Source of the DNA: Acanthochlamys bracteata
Taxonomy: Eukaryota > Streptophyta > Magnoliopsida > Pandanales > Velloziaceae
NCBI GenBank assembly: GCA_019914995.1
Contig: CM034144.1
Coordinates: 1,560,001 to 1,624,000 of the forward strand
Reading direction: 5' to 3'
Length of the DNA: 64,000 nucleotides
The notes under the pieces are model-generated. The model saw only the letters and a list, made by a program, of their open reading frames with translations, had not been told where the DNA came from and made no database searches. Positions 1 through 13,647 of the stretch are shown one piece after another (position 1 is the first letter of the stretch; each line of letters opens with the position of its first letter). The position numbers and the translations under genes are program-made.

Positions 1-1399
1 TATACTGATCAAAATTGTTAACGTTAATCTAACATATTAATAACAAGATCAAATTCGGATCCACCCATTTAATAATTAAATTTTTAATTTTATATTTTAT
101 ATTTTTAAATTTAAGCGAAATCATAAAATCAGTTGGAATAAAAAGTACACGATATTTTCTGTGACAAGATATAGTAGTGAATGCCCGTCAAAATACTATT
201 TATTACTTAGTAACTTTATCGATCTTTAGTATACAATAAAAGTTTTTATTTTTATTTTATAAAAATATATAGTGACAGTTAAAATTTTATAATTATAAAT
301 ACATATAAATAATTTCGATAAAATTTTTGAAAAATATAGCTATCTAATAAAATATTTATACTAAATCTAAATTCGTTATTAAAAAATACCTACATGATAA
401 TATTTTCAAAAATATTATAATTCATCTTACACGATTTTACTTAAGATAAAAATAATTAATTAATTATAAATATAATATAAAATTTATAAATTATTATATT
501 ACAAATATTTTATTATATAGTAAGAAAATATAAAAATTATTTTTTTAAAAATAGCAATTCAGATTAGTGAATTATATTTGAGTTAATTCGAATCGACCCT
601 TTTAATAATTAAATCAAATTCGTTCAATTCTAATTTAATTTATATATTTATACGTATAAAATCTTTCAATTTTAATTCTAATTAAACGAATCAATATCGG
701 ATTAAAATTTCAGATCGAATTGTTTGTAATCATTTCTAACTGCATCCATTGTTTTAGAGTGCCTGCTTGACCTTGGAGGTCTCTTCTTTTTTTGACAATC
801 TAGTTTCTGAGACATGAATTATTAAGTTACCGTAAATAATATTATTATAAATAAATATTATAAATATTAAGAGTCGAGAGTTGATGTCGTTATGTTGCTA
901 CGACAACAAATATAGATGTCATATCTCTTCACGAACACATGCTTCGCCGCCATTGAGCTCGATGAAAAGCTTTTCTTTCTTTCATGTTGCTATAAAGACA
1001 CCGCACACGCATTGAAAATAAAATTTAAACATAAATTACTAATTATAAAATAAAACATAATATGAAAATTTTATAATTCATTTTTGTAAATAAAACTGAA
1101 TTTAACTTAACAAAACACGTCCTTAGTTAAACCAAATAAACTTTTTTTATATTTGTGCAATCAATTAATTTATTAATTGATGAGACCCGGTTAGGTTTGG
1201 ATTCGGTTGGGTTTATTAGTAGTAAGCAGTCGGCACCGACTATACCGGTTCACTCACTACTTGCCACCAACTTCTCTTTCCTTCACATACTAGTTTTGTA
1301 ATGTTAGCCCTCTATTTCAGATTATAAAATATAAACTCCCTGTTACTTCACTTTAACAAGAAATGAAGACCATTCTGTGATGATTTTATTATGAGATTG
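1..1399. other. AT-rich intergenic DNA with transposon relics
   Basis: No gene is visible. Positions about 20-80 and 575-725 carry worn pieces related to the hAT-like family whose better copies lie at 1985-2540 and 39260-39436: short GATC-containing motifs such as 'gatcaaattcg' and 'atcggattaaa' spaced by poly-AT. Positions 730-1399 contain nothing I can assign; 1180-1260 is less AT-rich but has no extended reading frame. Confidence 0.5.
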
Positions 1400-1873
1400 T
1401 TTTAAATACACTTAATTTTACTTTTTCTATTCAGATTTTAAGTTCGGTGTTTTAATTGTCACTCTAAATTTCACTTTTATTAAAATTTAATTTTAAATTT
1501 TACTTTATTTATTTTAAATATCATTCTGAACTTTATTTTTTATTAAATTTTACTTCTTACCGAATTTTAATTTTACGAATTTAATTTTGCAAAATTCAGT
1601 TACGGGCGTGTTTATCAACACCTCAAACTCACTTTTTTTAATTCACTTTCAATATAAAATACATAAAAAATTAAAATAAAATTTATTTATTAATAAATTT
1701 TTTTAAAAATTTAATTTTAAAACTTATTATAAATATTAAATTAATATATAATTTTATTTTTATTAAAATTTTCTAATTTTTAATTTAATTTTTTAAATTA
1801 ACTTTCGAAAAACTCACTTTATCTACTTTATTTTTATGGTAAACACGCCCTACGTGCATCTGAAATACACCCT
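1400..1873 (-). mobile_element. Non-autonomous TIR element (family F2), split by a MITE
   Basis: The left end reads 'gttttaaatacactt' and the right end 'gcatctgaaatacaccc'. These resemble the ends of other copies in this window (11208-11427, 19698-19940, 28501-28777, 34789-35046). Relatives keep '..attcagttac' joined directly to 'gagtatttgaaacac' (28749-28774), whereas here the two halves are separated by the 247-bp element at 1604-1850. Family assignment rests on shared end motifs and internal runs such as 'aaatttcactttta'. There is no coding capacity. Confidence 0.5.
1604..1850. mobile_element. MITE family F1, copy 1 (TSD TAC)
   Basis: The element is 247 bp with terminal inverted repeats GGGCGTGTTTATC at the left and GGTAAACACGCCC at the right, flanked on both sides by TAC (1601-1603 and 1851-1853). 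The interior is AT-rich and non-coding. Three more copies (11989-12190, 41841-42089, 50200-50460) share the ends and also have 3-bp flanking duplications. The short TSD and GC-rich terminal block suggest a PIF/Harbinger (Tourist-like) MITE; that superfamily call is inference. Confidence 0.8.
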
Positions 1874-1984
1874 ATGAGGTTCAAAACTAGAGGATCTTCC
1901 TATTTCATTTGTTAAACAAGTATGGTGGATTCACAAAATACAATATTTAAGGTCCTCTACTACAAACTCTCGAGATGTTTTGCT

Positions 1985-2540
1985 AGGGGTGGCAAATTTT
2001 GACACGACCCGAAAATCTGACTCGAAACTGATCCGAAAAGGTCGGGTTCGGATCAAGTCTTAATCAGATTTGGATCGATTTCGGGTCGACCCGAAAATTT
2101 TAAACGGATTTGGGTCGGATTCGGATTGACCCGAAAATGATCCGTTTAATTATTTATATAGTATATATTACTTAATAATTAGAAAAAAATAGCAAATATT
2201 TGAATTTAATTTGTATATATATATTTTTTAATTTATCTTAATTTTAACTAATTTTTATTTAATTTAGAAATTTGTCAAAATTAATATTTTTTCTTTTTAA
2301 ATATATCATAATTAATAATTTTGATATATTATTATTAAAAATTAATATTTATAATTTTTATTTAATAATTTAATTATTAAATGAGTCGATCCGAATTTGA
2401 TCCGGTTATAAATATGTTGGATTAGAGTTGACAATTTTGACTCATATAAATAAATGGATCGGATTAAGGTTAAATATTTTTTATCCAATTATTATATGAA
2501 TCGATCCGGAACCGACCCATGAATTCATATTGGCACCAGT
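1985..2540. mobile_element. hAT-like non-autonomous element with 8-10 bp target duplication
   Basis: The 556-bp element starts AGGGGTGGCAA and ends TTGGCACCAGT, an imperfect inverted repeat. The 10-bp word ATGTTTTGCT lies at 1975-1984 and again at 2541-2550; hAT elements normally duplicate 8 bp, so the two extra matching bases may be chance. The interior has palindromic GATCCG/CGGATC words typical of plant hAT MITEs and no open frame. It sits just upstream of the TATA-like box of the next gene. A related empty site is present at 3201-3240. Confidence 0.75.
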
Positions 2541-2563
2541 ATGTTTTGCTTTATCTGTTTCTT

Positions 2564-2570
2564 TATAAAA
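2564..2570 (+). promoter_or_regulatory. Putative TATA box
   Basis: TATAAAA lies 72 bp upstream of the ATG at 2642 and only 14 bp after the target duplication of the element ending at 2540. Position and sequence fit a plant core promoter; function is inferred. Confidence 0.4.
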
Positions 2571-2641
2571 CCTGGACCAAACTCCAGAACTCAAACCATT
2601 TGCAGAACAAATTTGGGAGAGATAGAGAGAGAAACGTGGCA

Positions 2642-2881
2642 ATGGCGGCGGCGGGTTCAGAAGGAGCAATGCTGATGTTCTACGGCTGCATCGGTTCCTT
2701 CGATACAGAGGTCCGCCGCCGTCCGTACCACCGCAACTGCAGCTGCGCTCTTCACCAACAACAACGGCAGCAACTCTCTTCTTGCTCCTGTGCCGCTGGC
2801 CAAGGCAAGATCACTTTCCAGGTCCTGCGTTCCTTCGGCAGCGCCTCTCTAAAATGCCAAATCTCTAAGTCGAGTTCATGA
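2642..2881 (+). CDS. Small plant protein with RPYHRNCSCALH motif, function unknown
   Basis: An intronless frame of 79 residues begins at the ATG at 2642 and ends TGA at 2879-2881. The start was chosen because it follows a TATA-like box and a GA-rich leader ('gagagatagagag'). The upstream extension has no ATG context and overlaps a transposon end. The N-terminal part has a hydrophobic GAMLMFYGCIG stretch followed by RRPYHRNCSCALH, a Cys/His-rich block I associate with uncharacterised small plant proteins. A Ser/Cys-rich middle (SSCSCAAG) and a basic tail follow. No catalytic motif or clear transmembrane segment is visible. I do not know its function; the block could bind metal, but that is speculation. 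Confidence 0.55.
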   Translation: MAAAGSEGAMLMFYGCIGSFDTEVRRRPYHRNCSCALHQQQRQQLSSCSCAAGQGKITFQVLRSFGSASLKCQISKSSS

Positions 2882-4958
2882 GCAACGATCTGGTTTGGTT
2901 TGTGATGATATTCAACTGAATCAGATTTGTTTATTTTTGAGTATTTGCTGGCTAGATTGCATTCATTTTGGGGTGATTGGGATTCTGCAGTGAAGTCGTG
3001 GATTGGTGTGATGCTAGTGTTTTAACTCGATACAAAAATGTTGCGTAGGTTCTTAATTTTCTTAATTGTATGTGTTTGGAATGGACTGATCTTCAGGAGT
3101 TGATTGATTGTTTCATATGTGCTATAAATACATATTCCTTGTACTTTGCAGTATATATATACACGATCCACTATGTACAGGTCACTAGCATTTCATCAAC
3201 AAACTCTCGAGATATTTTGCTTTGTCTGTTTCTTCATATATGCATGTTTTTGTACTTTGTATATGTTACAATTTTGAACTTCCGTTGTTCTAGGGACTCG
3301 TGAGATTGGAATAATGTGTACGGTTATTTTCCTGTCTTCCCTGAAGGGACAATGAATCAGAAGCCGGAATACAATTAATTGTTGATACATTAGATTTATG
3401 GCTGTTTGCAATGCTCATGTGAAAAATGTTTTCATTAATTTCCTACACAAGATGTGAAAATTATAATCCTAAGGAGTTTTCTTTAAAGCTAAGAGGGCGT
3501 TCAGAAAAGCATTTTTTAAAAATAATTTTTAATTATATATTTTTTATAAATATTTAAAACATTTCAAAAATAAAACATTATATATAATAAAATAAGATAA
3601 ATTATATATAATAAAATTATATAAATTATATATAATTAAAAGATCATATATAAAATATTTAAGATTGATTTTTCAAAAATAAAATATATTTTATTTTAAA
3701 AAAATTATTTCAAAACAGTCTTAAATATTCTTTTTAGGCTGAAGTTTCTAGTTATACTAATAGCAAATTGACTATTTATTGGTTGTCAAATTTCTATTAG
3801 AAGTATATATGCAATATTAGTGATATTTGAAATACTTTTTAATTTAATTTACTTTAAATTTTAATTATATATTTTTTAATATATTACTTATAGTATTTTA
3901 TAAATTTTTTCAAATTTAAAGAGCACAAAACATTCTATTAGTATTTTTACATATAAAAAAATAGATTTTATTTTTTATTTTAGATTTTTGTTTTAGAAAA
4001 ACTTTTTTTAAAAGCACAGTATCTAAATGCACTGACACGTTACGATGAGAACACATTATGCTATATTGTTCAGTCACAATATAAGTTAGTTATGTGTCAG
4101 CTATACGAGGATTCAAGGTAAAATTCCCTGCACTGTTGGATTCTGAAAGATAATAGTTCATTTGTTGATTCTGTTGTCCACCTTCATGATATAAATTGCT
4201 TATAGTTTCTTAACATGTTCAAAGAGGCATTTGATAACTATAGGCTATGGAGGTGAATTATGTTGAATGATAGTCCTTATAAAAATTTTTAAAAAAATTA
4301 GAACAAAAATATTTTCGTCTTTTTTAAAAAATAATTTTTATTTTTTTACTTAAAAGAATAATAATAAAAATAATAAAATTTTATGACTTCAATTTGTTTT
4401 AAAAATTTTGAATAAATTATATAAAAAATATGAAATAAAAAGTTAGAATAAAAATTGATATATAAGGGCTGTCAAACAGTGCCTATACCAGCTATAAAAC
4501 GAGCATCTATTGTTTCTACTCTTACAACTTGAAAATTTTGAAATAGCAGAAACAAATGGATCGTATAGTCGCGCTCATTCGCACACATGTAATAATAAAA
4601 TTTAAATACCTAAAGTATGATGATACCAATTCCACAGACTACGAGAATTGCAAATATATGCGAAAGCTCTATTCAATATATAGGAAAAGGAGCACAAACC
4701 TGTCAATAGATCTAGCTACATCAAAGTAAAGTTGCGTTTTTTTTCCCTTCTAATGCTGCACCAACAGCATCATGATAAGCGGACTCAGTGAAGTGGTATT
4801 TATTCCCAGTACATATACATGGATGAATTGCGATATGTAGTGTAACCATGTTGTCCAAACAACACCTATAAGATCCCATACGACCTCAGCAAGCTTCTAA
4901 AGCCCAGTCACTGAACCCTGACAACCTGAATGATGGAATAAACTTAGTTGGGACTTCC
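2882..4958. other. 3' flank of small gene, then AT-rich repeats and PPR 3' flank
   Basis: About 2882-3470 looks like 3' untranslated and flanking sequence. Positions 3490-3725, 3835-4025 and 4280-4480 are copies or pieces of the AT-rich family F3 (runs of 'aaaaataattttt', ending near 'caaacagtgcc' in the last copy). Positions 4490-4958 are the 3' flank of the minus-strand PPR gene. No gene is visible in this stretch. Confidence 0.45.
3201..3240. repeat. Paralogous empty site of the 1985-2540 insertion
   Basis: Bases 3201-3238 match 1964-1984 joined to 2551-2567, that is, the target site with the 556-bp element and one target duplication removed. I count three mismatches over 38 positions. 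Similarity fades on both sides, so this is a short duplicated segment of which only one copy received the insertion. Confidence 0.7.
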
Positions 4959-6848
4959 TCACCAGTAATCTCCACAAGAACAAATCCCATGTCTAAAGTG
5001 ATGGAATCTAGTGGTGTCTCTTAGAATAATTTCCCGGTCTTCAATCCCAGAGATAATCTTAATTGCATTATGACAGTCACCACAGACTCTTAGATTCTTA
5101 AACACACGGAGAGTTATCCCAGGAGATGTGCTGAGCAACCCAAAAGCAATCGCGAGCTTTTCACTGTGCATCAATAACAACATCTCCTTCTGTTTGTTTC
5201 CAAGATCATGTAAAGCATATTGAAGGTCAGGAACGTAACCGGCATTCCTCATCCTATGCTCAAGTTCAAACAACTTCATGTGGATTGTGTGCAGCTGGGG
5301 GTGTAGCCTGTCCCCAGACCGAAATTCATGGACAGTTCCCCTCAGCTCCATCCAGCTGTAGCCAGGCATTTTTACTGCTGCTTTTTCTTTCATCCATTTT
5401 CTAACTCTTGATACTTCACACCATTGGCCTAGAGAAGCATAAACATTGGCTAGTTGAACATATGCCCCAGCTCCTTGGGGATCCATCTCAACCAATTTTT
5501 TAGCAGCAAACTCAGCATACTCCGCATTCTTGTGAATCCTACAAGCACCCAAAAGTGTCCCAAAAACGGCTGGGTAGGGCTCAAGTGGCATTGATTGGAT
5601 CATATTCACCGCTCTATCGAGCAAACCTGCTCGGCAGAGGAGATCAACCATGCACGAATAATGATCAGGGCAAGGCTCTACACCATAGTCCAGTTGCATG
5701 GATTTAAAGTGCTTCAACCCTAACTCTACCAGGCCTGCATGGTTACAAGCTGTTAAGACCGCAACATATGTGATCCAATTAGGTTTTACTCCTTTCTTCA
5801 TCATCTCATCAAACATTGCCATAGCCTTTCCTCCATTTCCATGCTGAGCATAACCTGAGATCATTGCGTTCCACGGAATGACATCCTTCACAGGCATCTG
5901 CTTGAAAATTTTGTAAGCATCATCCAGGTTTCCACATTTCCAGTACATGCTGACGAATGAAGTGCAGACAGTTGGGTTGAGGTTCAGTGACAACTTGCAT
6001 GCCAACTGATGCAGTTGTTTCCCTAGATCAAGAGCAGACAGATGGCTACATCCCAGCAGAGCACTGCTGAAGCTCGTACTATTTGGTTGCACTCCTTTAG
6101 ATACAACCATCTTCCTGAAAAGTTTCAAACTGTCCTCAGGCCGACCTTTCCCGATGTAACCAGCAATCATTGCATTCCAAGAAATAACATTTTTCTCAGG
6201 TATATTCTCAAAAATCTCCTCAGCATATTGAATCTCACCTGTACCCATATAACCGGTAATCAAGGCCGTCTGGAGAATGATATCATTCTTATCCGGAGTC
6301 TGCCCAAAATATTCCTCAGCTAAACGCATATCGCCAGCTCGGATGCATCCAGAAACAATGGCATTCCATGACACACCGTTCTTTTCCGGCATTACAGAGA
6401 ATACATATCGGGCATCATCCAACATCTCACCACTGGCAAGACCAGAGACCATGGTGTTCCATGAAGTAATATCTTTTTCTGGCATGTATTCAAAAAGCCT
6501 CCTTGCCCCATCAAAATCATTGTTAACAAAATAGCATGAGAGCATTGTGTTATAAGATACAATATCTGGACGAGGAATTCGGCGAAACAGTTTACAGGCA
6601 TCAGCAAGCATCCCTGGTAGTTTAGAGTAACCCGCAAGCAAAGAGTTCCAAGAGACTGTTGTCTTGCGCGGCATTTCATCGAACAGCTTGCGCGCATACT
6701 CAAGATCGCCATTTCGAACGTGAGCAGCTATCTCCTTGTTAAAAAATTGAACAGGATTCGCTCCAAAGTTTGTTGTTGTTGCAAAAAACAATTCGTGTGC
6801 TATAGAATATTTGATCTTTCTTGTTGCTGGTGATCGAAGAAAAAACAT
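4959..6848 (-). CDS. PLS-DYW pentatricopeptide repeat protein (organelle RNA editing factor)
   Basis: A single-exon gene of 629 residues; the ATG is at 6848-6846. An upstream extension in the same frame has no ATG. A possible acceptor ('tttgcag') ends 3 bases before the ATG, so a 5' UTR intron is possible. After a basic N-terminus that could be a mitochondrial or plastid transit peptide come about ten PPR units of P, L and S type (for example KTTVSWNSLLAGYS and DVIPWNAMISGYAQHG). An E/E+ region with PGYSWMEL follows, then a complete DYW domain: HSEK at 561-564, the CxxC pair at 589-592, FHHF and a terminal CGDYW. DYW proteins bind specific organelle transcripts and carry the cytidine deaminase activity for C-to-U editing; the HxE and CxxC zinc ligands are intact. 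It resembles Arabidopsis At4g16835 from memory, which I cannot verify. The target RNA is unknown. Confidence 0.93.
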   Translation of the reverse strand: MFFLRSPATRKIKYSIAHELFFATTTNFGANPVQFFNKEIAAHVRNGDLEYARKLFDEMPRKTTVSWNSLLAGYSKLPGMLADACKLFRRIPRPDIVSYNTMLSCYFVNNDFDGARRLFEYMPEKDITSWNTMVSGLASGEMLDDARYVFSVMPEKNGVSWNAIVSGCIRAGDMRLAEEYFGQTPDKNDIILQTALITGYMGTGEIQYAEEIFENIPEKNVISWNAMIAGYIGKGRPEDSLKLFRKMVVSKGVQPNSTSFSSALLGCSHLSALDLGKQLHQLACKLSLNLNPTVCTSFVSMYWKCGNLDDAYKIFKQMPVKDVIPWNAMISGYAQHGNGGKAMAMFDEMMKKGVKPNWITYVAVLTACNHAGLVELGLKHFKSMQLDYGVEPCPDHYSCMVDLLCRAGLLDRAVNMIQSMPLEPYPAVFGTLLGACRIHKNAEYAEFAAKKLVEMDPQGAGAYVQLANVYASLGQWCEVSRVRKWMKEKAAVKMPGYSWMELRGTVHEFRSGDRLHPQLHTIHMKLFELEHRMRNAGYVPDLQYALHDLGNKQKEMLLLMHSEKLAIAFGLLSTSPGITLRVFKNLRVCGDCHNAIKIISGIEDREIILRDTTRFHHFRHGICSCGDYW

Positions 6849-7497
6849 GCAGCATCCCTGCAAACTATGGAACAATATAAACAAAATCAAACATTAGTTA
6901 GCTTGAAAACAAACATTACATTTTCAAATATAATGAATTACGAGTTGAAACATAAAATCAGACCTTCTTTCCTTTGATTTCGCTAGAATTTTGAAAAGCT
7001 TTTAAAGAGAAAGAACATAAGCAATAAGGGACCTGTTATTATAAATGTTTTTGAGTGACTGTTACTATAAAAACTGAATCTTTGCACTAACAAAGAACCT
7101 GTTCGGTTCGGATTTATTAATATTTACCCGTTACCCGAACCAAAAACTCTCTCCGACTCCTCTCACCTTTATAATGCTCTATTCGGGTTGGATGTGTTAA
7201 CCGTTTACGCATTATTCGAAAAAGGAATCTCAAATCTTTCTTCTTTTTGTCGAAGAAAACAAGTCTCACCCAAACAAAAGAGAAGGAAACAAAGTCCTCC
7301 TCTCGTTCTTTTAATTAAAAATAAAAGGTCTTTCTCTCAATCTGTGATCGACGGCAAGGTTAGATCCCTTCACCGATGAATCTTTAATTACGTCGAATAA
7401 GTTTTTCTCTTCTCGTTTCTTTTTTCTGTTAAGGAGCTTTCTCTTTTTAACACTAAAGATTTCAACTTCTTTTCTCCAGGTTAAAGAATTTCAAAGA
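6849..7497. promoter_or_regulatory. Divergent promoter region between PPR gene and DPM1, with likely DPM1 5' UTR intron
   Basis: The PPR and DPM1 start codons face away from each other across 649 bp, so both promoters must lie here. On the plus strand 'gacggcaag|gttaga' near 7359 and 'tttctccag|gttaaag' at about 7480 fit a short 5' UTR intron of DPM1, which would leave a spliced leader joining 'gaatttcaaagaATG'. Pyrimidine-rich tracts at 7400-7480 support this. A short open frame at 7188-7379 lies in this leader and is not considered a gene. Confidence 0.45.
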
Positions 7498-10315
<2,818 letters not shown>

Positions 10316-11988
10316 CTTGCCAGAACACTGCAAATATACTTACAATTCGATTCATAAGGTTTGTTCTGCTAGCATTTGATAGTAAGCTGAAAATAGTTTT
10401 CTGATTTTGATACTATACATGCAGATTGGGTAAAAGCTGTCTTTATTTTGTTCTCTGATTGCTGTTCATTCAATTAGGTAGACTCATTACTGTTGATATC
10501 TATCAACCTACTCAGTCCAGTAATCCACCTTGTATGCAAAAAGTCACGATATCGATGTATATTCACTAGTTGTGATGTTTAGAAGCCTTCCACAAGTTCT
10601 GGCATGGTGTAGTAGTAAAAGTAATTTTCATTTCTTCCCCATTATTCAACAAAAATCTAAGTCTTTCTATAGTGCTAAAATGTTTAGATGTATGTAACTG
10701 CAATTGACTTCTGCTGAAACTTGACCATCGTATTCTGTTTGTTTCAGCTTGATGCTTCAATGCGTAGGAGAGGAATGAGTTTGCAAGTAGCTTGAAGGCT
10801 TAGCTTTTCCGCCGCGCAGGAAATCTTGAAGCCTCCAAGAATATGATTTTTTTCACTCTTGCAGATATCAAGGATAATAGTTTTTTGACTAGAAGCAATG
10901 TCTGCTTTTCTATGTAGACTTTCTGTTTTTGTATTACCTATCCATTTGCTCCCACTGTATCAGTTAGGGAACATTTTGTTCTGCTCCATGTGAGTAACTT
11001 CAAGCTGGGTTGGCTTTTATCAAGCTATTAAACATACATGTTTTAGTATGGACATGTATCAGTTCTTTCTGAATTCATTTTTTTTCTTCTAAAAGTTCAT
11101 TTCCGTATTTATTTTCAATACAATCAAATATAAAAATTTAACTTATTTCAAATTTATTTTTTAAAGAAGCTTACATTTCAAAATTTCAGTTCGTTGCAAC
11201 TAAGAACGTGTTTCAAATGCATGTCACTGAGTTTTATAAAATTAAATTTCGTAAAAGTAGAGTTCAGTAAGAAATGAACTTTGATTGAAGTAAAGTTCAG
11301 AGTAAAATTTGAAACAAGCGAAGTGAAATTTGATAGAAGTGAAGTTCGATATAAAAGTGAAAGTGGACACGTGAAGTGGTCGAATTATAATTTAGAGAAA
11401 AAGAGTGGAGTTTGGTGTATTTAAAACAAATTCTAAATAAGTTTTATAACATATGCCCAATTTTCTAATAAGAGATGAAAACAGAAAAAAAGAAAAACAG
11501 AAGTGTTACCAGACATCAAAAACATTATTTTAGATCAGATTTTACTGTCAGTAATTTCTTAATTTTCATTTTTGGTTTTACCAAGCATTAAAAAGAAGCA
11601 CTGAAAATTAGTAGTAGGTGGTAAAAACATAAGAAAAAGAAGGAATTACTTCAGTTATTATGATCAGAACCAGATCCAGTTGTTCCAAAACTGAACCGGG
11701 AAAGTGGTCCACACGCTTTCATTTATTACGGGTTTACCTAACTACCCTTAACAATTTGGTGACACAACAATGAACAACCAAACTGATAAGGATAGTTTAG
11801 TCATTTAAGATGAGAGGTGCTGTCATTTGCCAAACATAGGAAAACAGGTGCAATTTTAAAACGTTTAGAAAGAGCTTTTCTGAAGAGTCCGTGCTGCTTC
11901 CTCTCTGTTCTACTTTTTGTGCGCCCCACAAAAATTTTGCGAAACGGGACTACTATGATTGAATTATAGCAATGTTAGGTATCACTTA
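10316..11988. other. DPM1 3' region and intergenic DNA with an F2 element
   Basis: The first 700 bp is 3' flank of DPM1; a spliced 3' UTR is possible because 'gtttcag|cttgatg' occurs near 10747. Positions 11208-11427 form an F2-type element (starts GTGTTTCAAATGCATG, ends GTGTATTTAAAAC) in opposite orientation to the 1400-1873 copy. Nothing else is recognisable to 11988. Confidence 0.4.
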
Positions 11989-12190
11989 GGACTTGTTTAG
12001 GTACCCTTTCAAACTCAATTTTTTTAAACTCACTTTTAATAAAAATAATTTAAAGAATTAAAATATTTAAAATTTACTTCTAATATAAAATAATTATAAA
12101 CTATTATTTTTTATACAAATTTTTAATTTTTAATTTTATTTTTTAAATTCATTTCCTAAAAAGTAAATTTAACTTATAATAAACACGCCC
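11989..12190. mobile_element. MITE family F1, diverged copy (TSD TTA)
   Basis: The right end reads ATAAACACGCCC like the other F1 copies. The left end GGACTTGTTTAGGTACC is a diverged form of GGGCGTGTTTACC. TTA flanks both ends (11986-11988 and 12191-12193). The 202-bp interior is AT-rich and non-coding. Confidence 0.65.
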
Positions 12191-13428
12191 TTATTTAGAG
12201 AGCGGATTATTTATTAATCATAGTAGGATACTACGTAAATCTTTTGTATTATATATGAAGCTCTTTTACATGAAGATTCGTTTGAAATATGGATTTATAC
12301 TAGCGCTAGCTATAGAAAAGAAAATAGTTATGTAGTACCTTTAAAATAATAAAATTTTTTTATAATGAAGATTATTTTTATTTTTTAAAAAATAAGTTTT
12401 ATTTTTTTGACATAAAAAATTAATAAAAATAAATAATAAAAAACTTTTACTATATAAAATATTTTTAATTTTTTAATTTTTAAATAAGTTGTGTAAAAAA
12501 TATGAACTGAAAAATAAACAAAATTATTTTTTTAAAATGGAATGTCAAACACTTTCTTAGAATTTGGTGAAGAAGAAATAATTTTTTAAAAAATAAGTTA
12601 ATAAAATTAAATTATGTTTTAGTATTGAAAATTACATTTTGCAAGTGATATTTTATATTTAATTATTCATAAAAATGAGAAGTTAGAATAATTTTTATTT
12701 CGGCTAAAAATTACTTTCACAACTGTCAGCCTAAAATCAAATAAAGAATACATAATTTTTTGAGGAAGCAAGTCATCTCCAACTCAAATCAAATATGTCC
12801 TTATTTTGCTAAATACGTTCTTTCTTTTGCCCTTTTTTTCCAAAAAAAGAAAAATTTCCCTTTAAGTATATTGAGAAAACTCAGAAAAGGATAAAGATAT
12901 ATCTTTCAATTTTTGAACATATTTGCAAATTTGCATGGTGAAATATGAATAAAGATGAACCTATAATGAGAAAAAGAAAAGCTTAGAAAGAACAAAGGAC
13001 TTAAATAGGGACCATTGCTGTACTTGCAAGATTTTATCAGCATCTTATTGTTTGTCTTTTTTATTATTTTATTATTATTATTATTATTATTATTATATTA
13101 TTATTATTATTATTTATTATTAGTTTCAAAGATGTTTCCAATTTCTATACTTAACAAATGCATTGGAAGAAGAAAAAAAAGGGACTGATAATGTAGTGAA
13201 ATCCATATAAATAATATAAATTTTATGTGCGAACTAATTTTGTTTTGTATTAGATTCAAGTGTTAATTTAGATCTTTTTGCAAAAGAAAACATAGTAAAA
13301 CATTCTACATAATTATTGCCGTTCGAATCGATTCAAAGTTTATCGATCCAAAATCAAAATTAATATATATTTTATAAATAAATTGTTCGTCTAAATAATC
13401 TGATACTATCTATTTTGACTCAGTTTGA
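12191..13428. other. AT-rich intergenic DNA with F3 repeat
   Basis: Positions 12330-12560 hold an F3-type AT-rich repeat ending 'gtcaaacactttc'. The rest is low-complexity AT-rich DNA without open frames, apart from the TTA microsatellite at 13060-13122. Confidence 0.4.
13060..13122. repeat. (TTA)n microsatellite
   Basis: About 63 bp of TTA/ATT repeats with a few interruptions; likely polymorphic in length. Confidence 0.9.
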
Positions 13429-13647
13429 TGAAAAAAAAAAAAGAAATGGTCATGTCTCCGGCGATGAAGATGATGCTGTTCATCCACCTCGCCGAGTTAG
13501 TATCGGTGAGATAATGAACTCCGACTACGATAATGAGTCAATAATTAATTGACTTCGTTGAGGCTTTAGTTTGGAACGGCAGGACGTCGAGGTGCAACAG
13601 CTAACAGGAGACGTCGCAGCGGCGTTAGTTTTTCATCAGGAGAATTA
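13429..13647 (+). pseudogene. Possible gene remnant beside a poly-A run
   Basis: After the ATG at 13429 and a run of 12 A, one frame reads VSGDEDDAVHPPRRVS and continues SIGEIMNSDYDNES, which looks like genuine protein composition. However, it is out of frame with the ATG and preceded by stops. A second frame near 13576-13647 reads LERQDVEVQQLTGDVAAAL before a TAA. The local base composition is much richer in GC than the flanks. This looks like a decayed coding segment or one disrupted by a homopolymer length change. I do not recognise the family. Confidence 0.25.

Noticed and set aside
6849-6890. 14-residue extension of the PPR protein
   Set aside because: It begins with TTG and includes a splice-acceptor-like 'tttgcag'; the ATG at 6848 is preferred.
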